The notes below the pieces were generated by a model that saw only the letters and a list, made by a program, of their open reading frames with translations, had not been told where the DNA came from and did no database searches. This document shows, in pieces, positions 45,226-54,011 of a stretch of 64,000 nt of DNA. The position numbers and the translations under genes are program-made. The DNA is from an uncultured Dokdonia sp. (GTDB lineage: Bacteria; Bacteroidota; Bacteroidia; Flavobacteriales; Flavobacteriaceae), in contig NZ_CANLNH010000001.1 of assembly GCF_947492535.1 (NCBI RefSeq), positions 248,001 through 312,000 of the forward strand. The letters are read 5' to 3'. Numbering within the stretch: the first letter of the stretch is position 1; each line of letters opens with the position of its first letter.

Positions 45226-45903
45226 ATGAAGCTTTTAACAATAGGATTACCGTCCTCTTTTATTCCTGTAATTAACCCCGATTTTAAACACGCCGATTAT
45301 ACCCCTTTAGATTTATCAAGGGACAATAAAGCATTAGATATAGAAGTACTAAAAGACCCGGAGAGACACCACATTCAATTACAAGAATTTCTAAAAGAAA
45401 AACAAGCGAAAGTGGCGTATGGCGGATACTTAGAACAACGTAAACTATACGATCGTTCTGACTATTTTCAAGCAACACATCCAGATGATACCCGTAATAT
45501 TCATTTGGGGATAGATTTATGGTGTGATGCAGGAACAGAAGTGATCGCTCCATTAGATGGGAAGATTCATAGCTTTCAAGAAAATACTAATTTTGGCGAT
45601 TATGGACCTACCATTATCCTTTCGCATGAAGTGAACGGTTATGCATTTCATACACTTTACGGACATTTAAGTAAAGAATCGTTAGACAAACTAGAAGTAG
45701 GTAAAGAAGTAAAAGCAGGACAACAAATCGCTACGTTAGGACGCCCTTTTGAAAATGGCGATTACGCACCGCATTTACATTTTCAAATCGTGATAGATAT
45801 GCAAGGAAATCAAGGTGATTACCCAGGTGTTTGTTCTAAGAACTCACTACCTTTTTACAAAGAGAATTGTCCAGATCCTAATATACTGTTGAACATTTAC
45901 TAA
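45226..45903 (+). CDS. M23-family peptidoglycan metallopeptidase
   Basis: A 225-residue LytM-type zinc endopeptidase: H-L-G-I-D-L-W, LYGHLS and HLHFQ carry the metal ligands. No signal peptide is obvious. Co-transcribed with the DUF3857 gene (1-bp gap). The last 17 codons, including the stop, are repeated 151 bp downstream. Confidence 0.88.
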   Translation: MKLLTIGLPSSFIPVINPDFKHADYTPLDLSRDNKALDIEVLKDPERHHIQLQEFLKEKQAKVAYGGYLEQRKLYDRSDYFQATHPDDTRNIHLGIDLWCDAGTEVIAPLDGKIHSFQENTNFGDYGPTIILSHEVNGYAFHTLYGHLSKESLDKLEVGKEVKAGQQIATLGRPFENGDYAPHLHFQIVIDMQGNQGDYPGVCSKNSLPFYKENCPDPNILLNIY

Positions 45904-46093
45904 ATCAAATAACTGGGTTACAGGGTGGTTGTTTATAATAAAGCGTAATTTTTGGTACGTTTTATTTTAAACTTTCCGTTTTATGACGTAAAATATGTTG
46001 GAATTTTACAAAGAGAATTATCCAGATCCTAATATACTGTTGAACATCTACTAAATCAAACAACTGGGTACGGGGTGGTTGTTTAGAATAAAG
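45853..46093 (+). repeat. Direct repeat duplicating the M23 gene 3' end
   Basis: Copies at 45853-45943 and 46004-46093 (period 151, about 90 percent identical by eye). Each contains the gene's last 17 codons plus stop, then a GGGTGGTTGTTT element and AATAAAG. In copy 2 one Cys codon is Tyr and one Ile codon is changed silently; the frame and stop are kept. The spacer includes ACTTTCCGTT (45970-45979), which also occurs in the DUF1569 array. Confidence 0.85.
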
Positions 46094-46108
46094 TATAGTT
46101 AGTTATTA

Positions 46109-46303
46109 ACGGACTTGTGTATGAAACGTAGCGTGTAAAAAGAGACTAACTTTTCGGATTAACACAGAGTCGAATTTTTATATTTTGTTTTTAATTTTTC
46201 TCTTTTTAAAAGCCAAATTAAAAATTTGGCGGACTTTTAAACACAGACCTTTCTGTTAAGCACTTATTAGCTATGTTTTATACACCGTGTTGGCAATAGT
46301 TAT
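46109..46303. repeat. Large imperfect inverted repeat, attC-like cassette end
   Basis: Arm 46109-46132 (GTGTATGAAACGTAGC core) pairs with 46270-46288 (GCTATGTTTTATACACC), with smaller hairpins such as GCCAAATT-AAA-AATTTGGC inside. The outer end TTTATAC-N5-GTTGGCAATA (46277-46303) recurs inverted at 47022-47046 on the other side of the hypothetical gene. Confidence 0.55.
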
Positions 46304-46306
46304 TTT

Positions 46307-46999
46307 TTAGCAGGAAGAACAACTTCCGACTTTATGTTTTATAAATAATTCTTTGTCTGTTTTGTCGGATAAATAGAATATTAATTCAATTCCAGCGTAA
46401 TGAGTTGAAGTTCCAATCAACATATCAATTCGATTATCACCGTTTAAATCTCCAATCCAATAAAGATAAATTCCACCTTCAAACCCTCCAGATTGAAAGG
46501 AAGTAATGTCCATTTTCACAATACTTTCATTAGTTTTTCCAGAAGCAACTCTTAATTCATAATTTTCTATTTTCTCAAAATATGGAAACTCGTTATTTTC
46601 AGTTTCGATTAATTTACCTTTAGCGTAAATTGAATAACCTCGGCTTTTTTCTTCGTTTTCCGAGTTAGGAACAGAAAATATTATGGTTTCTCCAGGATAC
46701 ATTTTCCTATTAATCCATCTACCATTTGTTGAGTCCTTTATTGAATTCAATCCTTTGATTAGAAACTTTGGTTGAGTGGTGCTGTCAGAATTGTATTTTT
46801 TTATTTTGAAATTAGATATTAAGTATTTTTCTTTTTCATAAACAGCAAAGTAGTCTGAAAGGTCAATTTTAGTTTCGTCCATTTCACTCCCTTCATAGCA
46901 ATTCATAAGCATTACATTTATAGACTTGTCGTTTTCTAAATTTTGAGAATAGATATTGCTGTAAATTAATAATGAAAAAATCAGAAATCTTATATTCAT
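46307..46999 (-). CDS. Hypothetical exported protein in a cassette-like unit
   Basis: A 230-residue protein with signal peptide (ending IYSQN), beta-rich, with the calcium-loop-like DLNGDNRID and a C-terminal C-S-S-C. The stop codon is only four bases from one inverted-repeat end and the start is 23 bases from the other, a compact arrangement like a mobile gene cassette. No family recognised. Confidence 0.7.
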   Translation of the reverse strand: MNIRFLIFSLLIYSNIYSQNLENDKSINVMLMNCYEGSEMDETKIDLSDYFAVYEKEKYLISNFKIKKYNSDSTTQPKFLIKGLNSIKDSTNGRWINRKMYPGETIIFSVPNSENEEKSRGYSIYAKGKLIETENNEFPYFEKIENYELRVASGKTNESIVKMDITSFQSGGFEGGIYLYWIGDLNGDNRIDMLIGTSTHYAGIELIFYLSDKTDKELFIKHKVGSCSSC

Positions 47000-47021
47000 A
47001 GTTCATTTCAGGGTTTGAGTC

Positions 47022-47046
47022 TAATTATTGCCAACGTTAGTATAAA
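47022..47046. repeat. Second end of the cassette-like unit
   Basis: TAATTATTGCCAAC followed by GTTAGTATAAA: the inverted counterpart of 46277-46303 (shared GTTGGCAATA-N-TTA and TTTATAC). Confidence 0.6.
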
Positions 47047-47216
47047 GCTAATTTACAACATTTTATGTGATAACCTGCTTTTTTATAGCTGTGACCAAAA
47101 AGTTCTTCATGTCAAAATCATAACCCCATAATGGCAGGTTATCGAAAGGTTTAAAATACGTAAAGATTGTAATAAGAAACAGTCTATGTTCTATGAGTGA
47201 AATGATTTATATTCTT

Positions 47217-47370
47217 TTATCTGATAAGAGAAATTTCTCAATCGCATCCTTTTTGTTGGTAGCATTTGCAACTGTAACATACAAAACAATACTATCTATT
47301 TCTGAGGGATCTCCCATACACAATCAATTTATGGGGCGCTCGTTGGTTTGTTTTGAAAACGAACGTGAGT
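47217..47370 (-). pseudogene. Remnant of a second HAD phosphatase gene
   Basis: Two blocks match the HAD gene at 47650-48477. Bases around 47288-47355 correspond to about 47966-48042 (shared ACAATACTATCTATTTC, CCCATACACA and GGCGCTCGTTGGTTTGTTTT). Bases around 47237-47278 match its 3' end with internal deletions. It has lost most of the gene and its frame, so it is a degraded duplicate. Confidence 0.7.
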
Positions 47371-47379
47371 AGCTATATT

Positions 47380-47631
47380 TTATCTGATCTCAATTATCCA
47401 CATCATATCATTCTTATATAACGTTTGATTTTCTTCAACGAATAATTCCGTTACGATTCCGTCAGCATCTGCAGTTAGTTTCATTTCATAATCTCCACTC
47501 GATAAGATCGCTAGTAATTCTCCTTTTTTTACTTTTTGATTTAATTTGATGTGTAGTCTATCGACAATAGAAGAATCTTTAGCATTCATTCCTCCGGGAC
47601 ATTTACAGGTAATATTATCTGGATTACTCAT
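47380..47631 (-). CDS. Lipoyl/biotinyl-like single-domain protein
   Basis: An 83-residue protein with the hybrid-motif hammerhead pattern (KKGELLAILSSGDYEMKLTADADGIVTEL and a repeated strand set). Aligned on the ADADG turn, the modified Lys position is Asp, so it may not carry lipoate or biotin, although a nearby E-M-K-L offers a Lys. It begins with a C-K-C-P-G motif. Encoded just after the HAD gene (18-bp gap). Confidence 0.65.
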   Translation of the reverse strand: MSNPDNITCKCPGGMNAKDSSIVDRLHIKLNQKVKKGELLAILSSGDYEMKLTADADGIVTELFVEENQTLYKNDMMWIIEIR

Positions 47632-47649
47632 TTTTAGTGGATGATTACG

Positions 47650-48477
47650 TTAAAGATGTACAAACTCCTCAATAGCTTTAGCTACCGCATCCTCTTTGTT
47701 AGTATATGCACTGGTGTGATTTGCAATCGCTTTGAGCTTATTGGTAGCATTGGCCACAGCAACTCCAAAACCAGCATGTTTGAGTAATTCTTCATCATTA
47801 TGATTATCGCCAAAAGCAATCACCTTGTCCATTCCAAAATCAAAGCTATGCTCTAATAAGATCTGAAGTGCTTTTGCCTTGTCTATATATTTCGGCGTAA
47901 TCTCTAGATACGTGTCTTTAGAGCGGTATAAATGGACTTCTTTGTCATGACGATCTGCGAGATAGGAAACAATACTATCTATTTCAGAAGCTTCCCCCAT
48001 ACACATTAATTTATGTGGCGCTCGTTGGTTTGTTTTTAAAAATGCATGGCTTTCGGATGCTTCTTGGTAGGTAGGCGTGACTCTGGTGTTATTTATTTCG
48101 CGTAAGCTCCAAAAATCTTCCTGATCTGTAAACCAATCATCATCTGCATAAATACTCAAGTTATACGTATGCTCTTTATGATGTGTAAGAAGATCTTTTA
48201 GGACTTGTAAAGGCATCGTATTACTTTCTATACAAATACCGTCTTTTCCTAAAATCAGTCCTCCATTATAGGCAATCAAGGATGCATTTTGAATTCCGAG
48301 ACCTTCCTGTAAATAGTGCATGGCACTTGGCATACGTGAGGAAGCTAGTATGATTGGGAAATTGGCACCTGCCTTATCGGCAGGCAGGTTCGCGAAAGCG
48401 GACACCGTAGCATCACTCAAATATCGATCTGCATTGAGTAATGTACCGTCTATATCTGTGCAAATGAGGTGATACAT
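47650..48477 (-). CDS. Cof-type HAD-IIB phosphatase
   Basis: 275 residues from ATG 48477. HAD motif I is TDIDGTLL, motif II is ILASSR and motifs III/IV are in KALQ and FGDNHNDEELL. Such enzymes hydrolyse small phosphorylated metabolites. The stretch S-A-F-A-N-L-P-A-D-K-A-G-A-N-F after motif I is encoded by a palindromic repeat interrupted by a CCTGCC palindrome (48368-48400), i.e. repeat DNA translated into the protein. Confidence 0.88.
   Translation of the reverse strand: MYHLICTDIDGTLLNADRYLSDATVSAFANLPADKAGANFPIILASSRMPSAMHYLQEGLGIQNASLIAYNGGLILGKDGICIESNTMPLQVLKDLLTHHKEHTYNLSIYADDDWFTDQEDFWSLREINNTRVTPTYQEASESHAFLKTNQRAPHKLMCMGEASEIDSIVSYLADRHDKEVHLYRSKDTYLEITPKYIDKAKALQILLEHSFDFGMDKVIAFGDNHNDEELLKHAGFGVAVANATNKLKAIANHTSAYTNKEDAVAKAIEEFVHL
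48368..48400. repeat. Nested palindromes inside the HAD gene
   Basis: TTCGCGAAAGCG (48389-48400) joined to a 21-bp CCTGCC-type palindrome (48368-48388); the same combination occurs at 30794-30830. Confidence 0.85.
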
Positions 48478-48520
48478 TTTGATGTTTAGGAGTTTTAAAG
48501 TGTATGTCTTTAAGGGAATA

Positions 48521-48817
48521 TTAATTTTCAATTTTCTGAATCATCTCTTTAAATAACCCTAATAGGAATGTTAGTTTTCCAGGATCACCAGAAGCATTGA
48601 ATTTTTGGTTCTCAATCTTAACTCCATACCAATCTTGTGCGTTCTTTTCGTTAAGTATCCATGGGATATGAATATTAGCTATGGAAGTATTGGATATGTC
48701 AATTTCTACATTCCATCCTGGATTGTCTATGGTAGTGATTTCAATACCATAGGAGTGTTCCCAATCTCCGTCACAATTACTCTTAAACCAATCCTGTATC
48801 CATTCTAAGATTTCCAT
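48521..48817 (-). CDS. Imm53-family immunity protein
   Basis: A 98-residue protein with the pattern LEWIQDWF..NCDGDWEHSYGI.I.TIDNPGW of Imm53, which protects against a polymorphic toxin. No toxin or secretion gene lies nearby, so it is an orphan immunity gene, possibly retained for protection against neighbours. Between the HAD gene and the RidA-like gene. Confidence 0.78.
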   Translation of the reverse strand: MEILEWIQDWFKSNCDGDWEHSYGIEITTIDNPGWNVEIDISNTSIANIHIPWILNEKNAQDWYGVKIENQKFNASGDPGKLTFLLGLFKEMIQKIEN

Positions 48818-48829
48818 GTATATTGATTT

Positions 48830-49246
48830 TTACAATGGCTTATACGCCATCACTTTGATTTCAACTACCAAATGTGGGTGTGGTAATTGATGTACCGCTA
48901 CGGTAGTACGTGCAGGCCCCGTTTCTTTACTGAAATACTCAGCATACACTTGATTATATCCTGCAAAATCATTCATATTTACCAAAAAGGAAGTCACATC
49001 TACCACATCTGCCATCGTTGCTCCTTCAGTAGCTAAATAATCCTTAATGTTTTCTAGGACAGCACGTGTTTGTTCTTTAATATCCAAATGCATGGTCCCC
49101 ATTTCATCTATTGTATTGACACCCGCAAACGTATTATCGGGAAGTCTACTACTCGTTCCAGAAATAAATAAAAAATCACCTGCGCGTTTTACATGTGGAT
49201 ATGCTCCTCGCGGACTCGCTTTGCCTTCTACTAAATTACTACTCAT
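48830..49246 (-). CDS. RidA-family deaminase, probably 2-aminomuconate deaminase
   Basis: A 138-residue RidA/YjgF-fold protein (substrate-binding [24 protein letters not shown]). Beside kmo and kynU such proteins commonly serve as 2-aminomuconate deaminase in the kynurenine-to-2-oxoadipate route; general RidA activity is the alternative. It starts 2 bp after kmo. Confidence 0.82.
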   Translation of the reverse strand: MSSNLVEGKASPRGAYPHVKRAGDFLFISGTSSRLPDNTFAGVNTIDEMGTMHLDIKEQTRAVLENIKDYLATEGATMADVVDVTSFLVNMNDFAGYNQVYAEYFSKETGPARTTVAVHQLPHPHLVVEIKVMAYKPL

Positions 49247-49248
49247 GG

Positions 49249-50646
49249 TTATAAATTTTCGACAATGGCATCATCATGCAGTATGTCATTTGTTTCTTGT
49301 TGGATTTTTTCTAGTTTCGCTTTAAGTGAAAGATCATCAGAGAGTGCCCCCTCATCGAGTAAGCTTAGTATCGCTTTGTCTTGCGCTCTTCCTCGTAACA
49401 TCGCTTCTCTATAGCCTATATCCTCATTGAATGTTACCAGACTATACTTTGAATAATAGTTGTTAGGGAAATCCTTTTCAAAAGCCGTTTCTAGCTTTCG
49501 TTTTTCTTGAAATAAAGGATTTGCCGTATGCTCTTTCATCTCATGAAAGTTATCTACAGCAAGATCTGCGATGGCATCTGTATCTTTTTTACGGGCTTTT
49601 TCATATTCTTTAAACACCGTTTCCCAATTCCCTTGATGTTTCTCAAGGACAGCATCAAAAACCACTACATCTTCAAAACTAGCATTCATGCCCTGTCCAT
49701 AAAAAGGAACAATAGCATGCGCTGCATCCCCAAGGATACACGTCTTTCCAAAGGAATGCCAAGGACTACATTTAATAGTTCCTAATGGCCCCGTTGGGTT
49801 TTCTTGAAATTCTTGGATTAAGTTAGGCATCATCGCTACCGCATCAGGAAATTGTCGGGTGAAATATTCTGTAATGGCTTCTGGCGAATTTAGAGAGGCA
49901 AAACTATCAGGTGCATCATCATAATCTAGGAATAACGTTACTGTAAAACTTCCATCTAAATTAGGAAGTGCTATAATCATATCACGACCTCTTGGCCAAA
50001 TATGTAGTGCATTTTTTTCGGTACGGTATCCTCCATCTCCAGTAGCAGGAATAGAAAGTTCTTTATACCCATGTCCTAAATATTCTTGAGAAAAACTAAA
50101 TAAGAATTTTTTACTTAGATACATACTCTTACGAAGCGAAGATCCAGCACCATCAGTGCCTAAAACAACATCTCCAGAGAATGTGTGTATTTCTTTGGTC
50201 GTATATTCTTTAAAAGTAGCAGTAGCATTTTCAAGATCTACCTCTTTACACCCTAAATTAAAATGAATCGTCAGATCATCAAATTTGTCTGCTTCATTTA
50301 ATAACATCAAATTAAGATCACTACGAGATATAGAATTGATATACTCATCTGTACGACCGCTATACGGACTAAAAAACGTATTCCCTTTTGGATCGTGAAT
50401 CATACGTCCATTCATAGGAATACATAGTTTACGAACCTCATCTTCGAGACCTACTAACTTGATACCCTTCATACCTCTATCAGAAAAAGCGAGATTGATA
50501 GACCGTCCTGCATCTTGATATACTTGCCTTGGATCTGGGCGTTTTTCTACAATAGTGACTTTATAGCCTCTTTGTACCATGCGTAATCCTAATAACGAGC
50601 CACAAAGACCAGCGCCTATAATTAATATGTGTTCTTGTTTCTTCAT
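49249..50646 (-). CDS. kmo: Kynurenine 3-monooxygenase
   Basis: A 465-residue FAD monooxygenase converting kynurenine to 3-hydroxykynurenine with NADPH and O2. It has [13 protein letters not shown] (FAD), the GSSLRK region, and [21 protein letters not shown]. The C-terminal hydrophobic or charged tail is typical of KMO rather than phenol hydroxylases. Grouped with kynU and a RidA protein on one strand. Confidence 0.94.
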   Translation of the reverse strand: MKKQEHILIIGAGLCGSLLGLRMVQRGYKVTIVEKRPDPRQVYQDAGRSINLAFSDRGMKGIKLVGLEDEVRKLCIPMNGRMIHDPKGNTFFSPYSGRTDEYINSISRSDLNLMLLNEADKFDDLTIHFNLGCKEVDLENATATFKEYTTKEIHTFSGDVVLGTDGAGSSLRKSMYLSKKFLFSFSQEYLGHGYKELSIPATGDGGYRTEKNALHIWPRGRDMIIALPNLDGSFTVTLFLDYDDAPDSFASLNSPEAITEYFTRQFPDAVAMMPNLIQEFQENPTGPLGTIKCSPWHSFGKTCILGDAAHAIVPFYGQGMNASFEDVVVFDAVLEKHQGNWETVFKEYEKARKKDTDAIADLAVDNFHEMKEHTANPLFQEKRKLETAFEKDFPNNYYSKYSLVTFNEDIGYREAMLRGRAQDKAILSLLDEGALSDDLSLKAKLEKIQQETNDILHDDAIVENL

Positions 50647-50661
50647 ATTATCATTCCCGCC

Positions 50662-50686
50662 CTTCGACTATCGCTCAGGATAAACT
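50662..50686 (+). repeat. Dispersed CTTCGA-CTCAG-ATAAACT repeat
   Basis: CTTCGACTATCGCTCAGGATAAACT is a form of a short intergenic repeat common in Bacteroidota; another form is at 2663-2685 on the minus strand. Confidence 0.7.
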
Positions 50687-50714
50687 CCGGTGAGAATCTT
50701 TTTAAATTAACAAT

Positions 50715-51338
50715 TTATTTCTTCGTACTCCTCAATTTACCCATCTCTTCTGCAATAGCTTTACTCCCAGGATCACTACTTTTATGTAACTGATCTACCA
50801 CGGCTGTATGATTTTTATCGTCTCTGTTTTGAGATAATTTGTATGCTGCCTCAACTGATGTTATAGCGATTTCAAAACCTATAATCCCATTCATTTGACG
50901 TAATGTTTTCTCAGAAAGTTCCTCCATACGAACAGGATTTTCTTGGGGAGACTCATATTTGTTCATGAGTGTTTTTACAGAATTCCATAATCCCTCTTTG
51001 TCTAATAGTGTAAAAGTACCTCTTACCTGTACTGCAATATAATTCCAAGTAGGGACTTCTTCAAAATCATACCAACTGCTAGAAACATAACTATGTGGGC
51101 CATTAAAAATGCATAAGGCATCAGCGCCATCTTCTATATGTTTGCATTGGTCATTTGCTTTTGAAATGTGTGCGTGTAAAATTTCTGTGCCATCTTCTTT
51201 TTGTGCATATTCTAAAGGAATATGCGTCGCTAAAGAAACCCCCTCTTTATTGGTAATCAAAATTCCAAAACTGTTTTCTTTTAAGAAAGCTCTGATTTGT
51301 TCTGGGTTTTCATTTTTATAAATTTCAGGTATGTACAT
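50715..51338 (-). CDS. PaiB-family FMN-binding protein
   Basis: A 207-residue split-barrel flavin-binding protein (MYIPEIY start, YVSSSWYDFEEVPTWNYIAVQVRG core). PaiB in Bacillus is described as a transcriptional regulator of protease genes. Here it lies between kmo and kynU, suggesting a role in tryptophan catabolism or redox control of it. That link is inference from context. Confidence 0.85.
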   Translation of the reverse strand: MYIPEIYKNENPEQIRAFLKENSFGILITNKEGVSLATHIPLEYAQKEDGTEILHAHISKANDQCKHIEDGADALCIFNGPHSYVSSSWYDFEEVPTWNYIAVQVRGTFTLLDKEGLWNSVKTLMNKYESPQENPVRMEELSEKTLRQMNGIIGFEIAITSVEAAYKLSQNRDDKNHTAVVDQLHKSSDPGSKAIAEEMGKLRSTKK

Positions 51339-51364
51339 AGTATGCCCACGAAAGTGGGTATCTT

Positions 51365-52645
51365 TTAATTCAATACTTCTTTTAATTTCTCAACAAGCAT
51401 ATACACATCTTCATAGCTTGTGTATAAGGGTGCTGGTGCCACACGAATTACATCAGGTTCGCGCCAATCTGAAATCACGCCAGCTTTCGTCAGTTGATCA
51501 TGCAAACTACGATCTGCATTTTTTACTTGAATAGAGAGTTGGCAACCACGTTGCTCAGGATCTCTAGGAGTAATTACTGAAATACGATCATGATTAAGAT
51601 CGTCTACTAAAAACTCTAAGTATCCTGTAAGATGAATAGATTTTGCTCGTATGTTTTTCATTCCCGCTTCCGCGAAAATATCCAAAGAAGCTTTTACCGC
51701 TGCCATTGATAAAATAGGTGGGTTGGATAATTGCCATCCCTCAGCAGAAGGAATAGGGTCAAAACCATGACGCATATTAAATCGAGTATCCTTATTGTGT
51801 CCCCACCATCCTGAAAAACGGTTGAGTTTTGTATTCCTATGATGACGCTCATGTACAAAACAACCTCCTAAACTTCCGGGACCACTATTCAGGTATTTAT
51901 AAGAACACCATACGGCAAAGTCAGGTCCGTTTTTATGTAAGTCGGGCATAATATTACCTACGCCATGCGCTAAGTCAAATCCTACTTTACTTCCATTGCG
52001 ATGTCCTAATTCTGTAATTTTTTGAATCGGGTAACATTGTCCAGAATAGTAATTTGTATTTCCTATTAAGAAGAGTGCAATACTATCTCCATGTTCTTTT
52101 ACAATAGCTTCTAAATCTTCATAACGACATAATTCTTCTCCTTCTCTAGGTTGCCATAAAATAAGGCTTTCGGAAGGGTCAAATCCATGATGCTTAATCT
52201 GGCTCTCAACCGCATACCTATCTGATGGAAAGGCATCACTTTCAATAATGATTTTATGACGTGTTGCAGTAGGTCTATAAAAAGAGACCATCATGAGGTG
52301 CAAATTTGTAGTCAATGTATTCATAATAACTACTTCACTAGGAAGTGCCCCTACAATATCTGCCATTTGATTTGCAAGAAACTCATGATAGGGCATCCAA
52401 GGGTTTTCGGCTTCAAAATGTCCTTCTACACCTAGGTTTGCCCAGTCATTCAATTCCTGCTCCAGATACGTTGCAACCGATTTGGGTTGGCATCCTAAAC
52501 TATTTCCGCACATGTAAATAAGCGGATTGTCGTCTTTGTCTATTGGGAGGTGAAAACGATCTCTAAAATGAGAAAGCGGGTCTTTTACGTCTTGTTCTTT
52601 CGCGAAAGCGAGTGTATTTTGATACGTAGTTTTTGATATGGTCAT
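51365..52645 (-). CDS. kynU: Kynureninase
   Basis: 426 residues from ATG 52645 (MTISK). A PLP enzyme that splits kynurenine or 3-hydroxykynurenine to (hydroxy)anthranilate and alanine. DLAHGVGNI and WCSYKYLNSGPG carry the PLP-binding residues (Lys in SYKYLN). The N-terminal L-A-F-A-K-E is encoded by a palindromic repeat (52597-52610). Confidence 0.95.
   Translation of the reverse strand: MTISKTTYQNTLAFAKEQDVKDPLSHFRDRFHLPIDKDDNPLIYMCGNSLGCQPKSVATYLEQELNDWANLGVEGHFEAENPWMPYHEFLANQMADIVGALPSEVVIMNTLTTNLHLMMVSFYRPTATRHKIIIESDAFPSDRYAVESQIKHHGFDPSESLILWQPREGEELCRYEDLEAIVKEHGDSIALFLIGNTNYYSGQCYPIQKITELGHRNGSKVGFDLAHGVGNIMPDLHKNGPDFAVWCSYKYLNSGPGSLGGCFVHERHHRNTKLNRFSGWWGHNKDTRFNMRHGFDPIPSAEGWQLSNPPILSMAAVKASLDIFAEAGMKNIRAKSIHLTGYLEFLVDDLNHDRISVITPRDPEQRGCQLSIQVKNADRSLHDQLTKAGVISDWREPDVIRVAPAPLYTSYEDVYMLVEKLKEVLN
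52597..52610. repeat. Palindrome copy inside kynU
   Basis: CTTTCGCGAAAGCG in the first codons of kynU. Confidence 0.88.
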
Positions 52646-52773
52646 TAGATACAATTAATGACTATAAAAATACGCATTATAGTGTGATGTAAAAAGGAAT
52701 TTACGTAAACGTTTTCGTAATTAGCGGTATGATTTAGGTGTGTTATAGCATAGGATTTAGTAGTTTTAGAACC

Positions 52774-53934
52774 ATGAATTCTCTGTTGTTAATACTTTCG
52801 CGAAAGCGGTATTTTGCCCCAGTATGGGTGTTTGCTTCCATCAATATCATGGTGGGAACATGGGTGCTGTATATTCCAAGGGTAAAGGAAAAATTGATGA
52901 TAGATGATGGCGATATTGGGATTGCTTTATTTTGTTATGCTATTGGAGGGCTTTTTGCAGTTACTTTTTCATCAAAGCTTATCGATGCTATAGGAGTGGG
53001 AAAGGCCACTTTGTATGGTATTGTAGTTTTTGCGGTACTTTTTTTATTTCCTATTATAGCTCCGTCACTGGTTTTATTGTGTGTTAGTCTATTTCTGGCA
53101 GGAATGAGTAGCGCTTTTACTGATATAGCGATGAACGCTCTTGTGTCTGAATTAGAAAAAGGAGATGATGTTCATTTTATGAGTGCGGCGCATGCTTTTT
53201 TTAGTTTAGGAGGTGTTTTAGGTGCGGGAATAGGAAGTCTTGTGATTGGGTCTGTAACTGTTCCTTTTATTCATATAGTTGTTGTTACACTTGTGCTCAT
53301 AGTAACCAATCTTTTACTATCTAAAAACTTTATAGCTATTGCAAACAAGCCCATTGAAAAGGAACATACAGGGTTTTCATTAAAATTACTAAAACCCATT
53401 TTTGCGTTAACTATTATATCTTTTATTGTGATGGGTAGTGAAGGGTCATTAGAGCAGTGGAGTAAGTTATATCTTGAAGATGTTGTAGGTGTATCTCTAG
53501 AATGGCTGGCTGGTTTTGGGTTTGTTATTTTTAGTGCAGCCATGACACTAGGTAGGTTTTTTGGCGATGAGATTAGTTCACGTATCGGTTCGTATCGCAT
53601 TATTATATATGGATTGCTTATCGCAATTGCGGGATATATCGCTATTTTATCCCGATCGCAAGGTTTGAGTTTAGTTGGATTTGGTCTCGTTGGGATTGGC
53701 TTTTCTGTCATTATTCCAGAATTATTTCGAGTGGCAGGAAAAGCAAAAGGAGTTACCTCTTCTCAAGGGATTTCTATCGTTGCGGGAATGGGTTTTGTAG
53801 GATTTATGGCGGGGCCTGCTATTATGGGTTCTTTGGCAGATGCCTTTTCTTTATGGGCAAGCTATTTGGCATTGGGAATTTCAAGTGGTGTTGCACTTAT
53901 CGCTGCCATTCTATTATTTCTTAAAAGACGATAA
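52774..53934 (+). CDS. MFS transporter
   Basis: 386 residues from ATG 52774 (MNSLLLIL); the longer frame starts at GTG 52738. Twelve hydrophobic segments and the fucose-permease/YbjJ-like pattern (LYIPRVKEKLMIDDGDIGIALF). It may export or import sugars or metabolites; divergent from kynU. The first helix region I-L-S-R-K-R-Y-F is encoded by a palindrome (52795-52808). Confidence 0.87.
   Translation: MNSLLLILSRKRYFAPVWVFASINIMVGTWVLYIPRVKEKLMIDDGDIGIALFCYAIGGLFAVTFSSKLIDAIGVGKATLYGIVVFAVLFLFPIIAPSLVLLCVSLFLAGMSSAFTDIAMNALVSELEKGDDVHFMSAAHAFFSLGGVLGAGIGSLVIGSVTVPFIHIVVVTLVLIVTNLLLSKNFIAIANKPIEKEHTGFSLKLLKPIFALTIISFIVMGSEGSLEQWSKLYLEDVVGVSLEWLAGFGFVIFSAAMTLGRFFGDEISSRIGSYRIIIYGLLIAIAGYIAILSRSQGLSLVGFGLVGIGFSVIIPELFRVAGKAKGVTSSQGISIVAGMGFVGFMAGPAIMGSLADAFSLWASYLALGISSGVALIAAILLFLKRR
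52795..52808. repeat. Palindrome copy inside the MFS gene
   Basis: CTTTCGCGAAAGCG encoding L-S-R-K-R near the N-terminus; two copies are only 185 bp apart (here and in kynU). Confidence 0.88.
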
Positions 53935-53997
53935 ACTCCATTTTAAAAAGGTTACTTCGTGGGGTATAATATGTCTCGTTACTATCTTAATACTTCC

Positions 53998-54005
53998 TAT
54001 CTTTG
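53998..54005 (+). promoter_or_regulatory. -7 box of queE, seven bases before the ATG
   Basis: TATCTTTG is a perfect TAnnTTTG match, six bases before ATG 54012. The TTG at 54003, which could extend the frame, is inside this box. Predicts a leaderless queE mRNA. Confidence 0.6.
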
Positions 54006-54011
54006 CACCTT

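Noticed and set aside
54003-54011. Upstream TTG start for queE
   Set aside because: The TTG lies inside the predicted -7 box; ATG 54012 fits the family.
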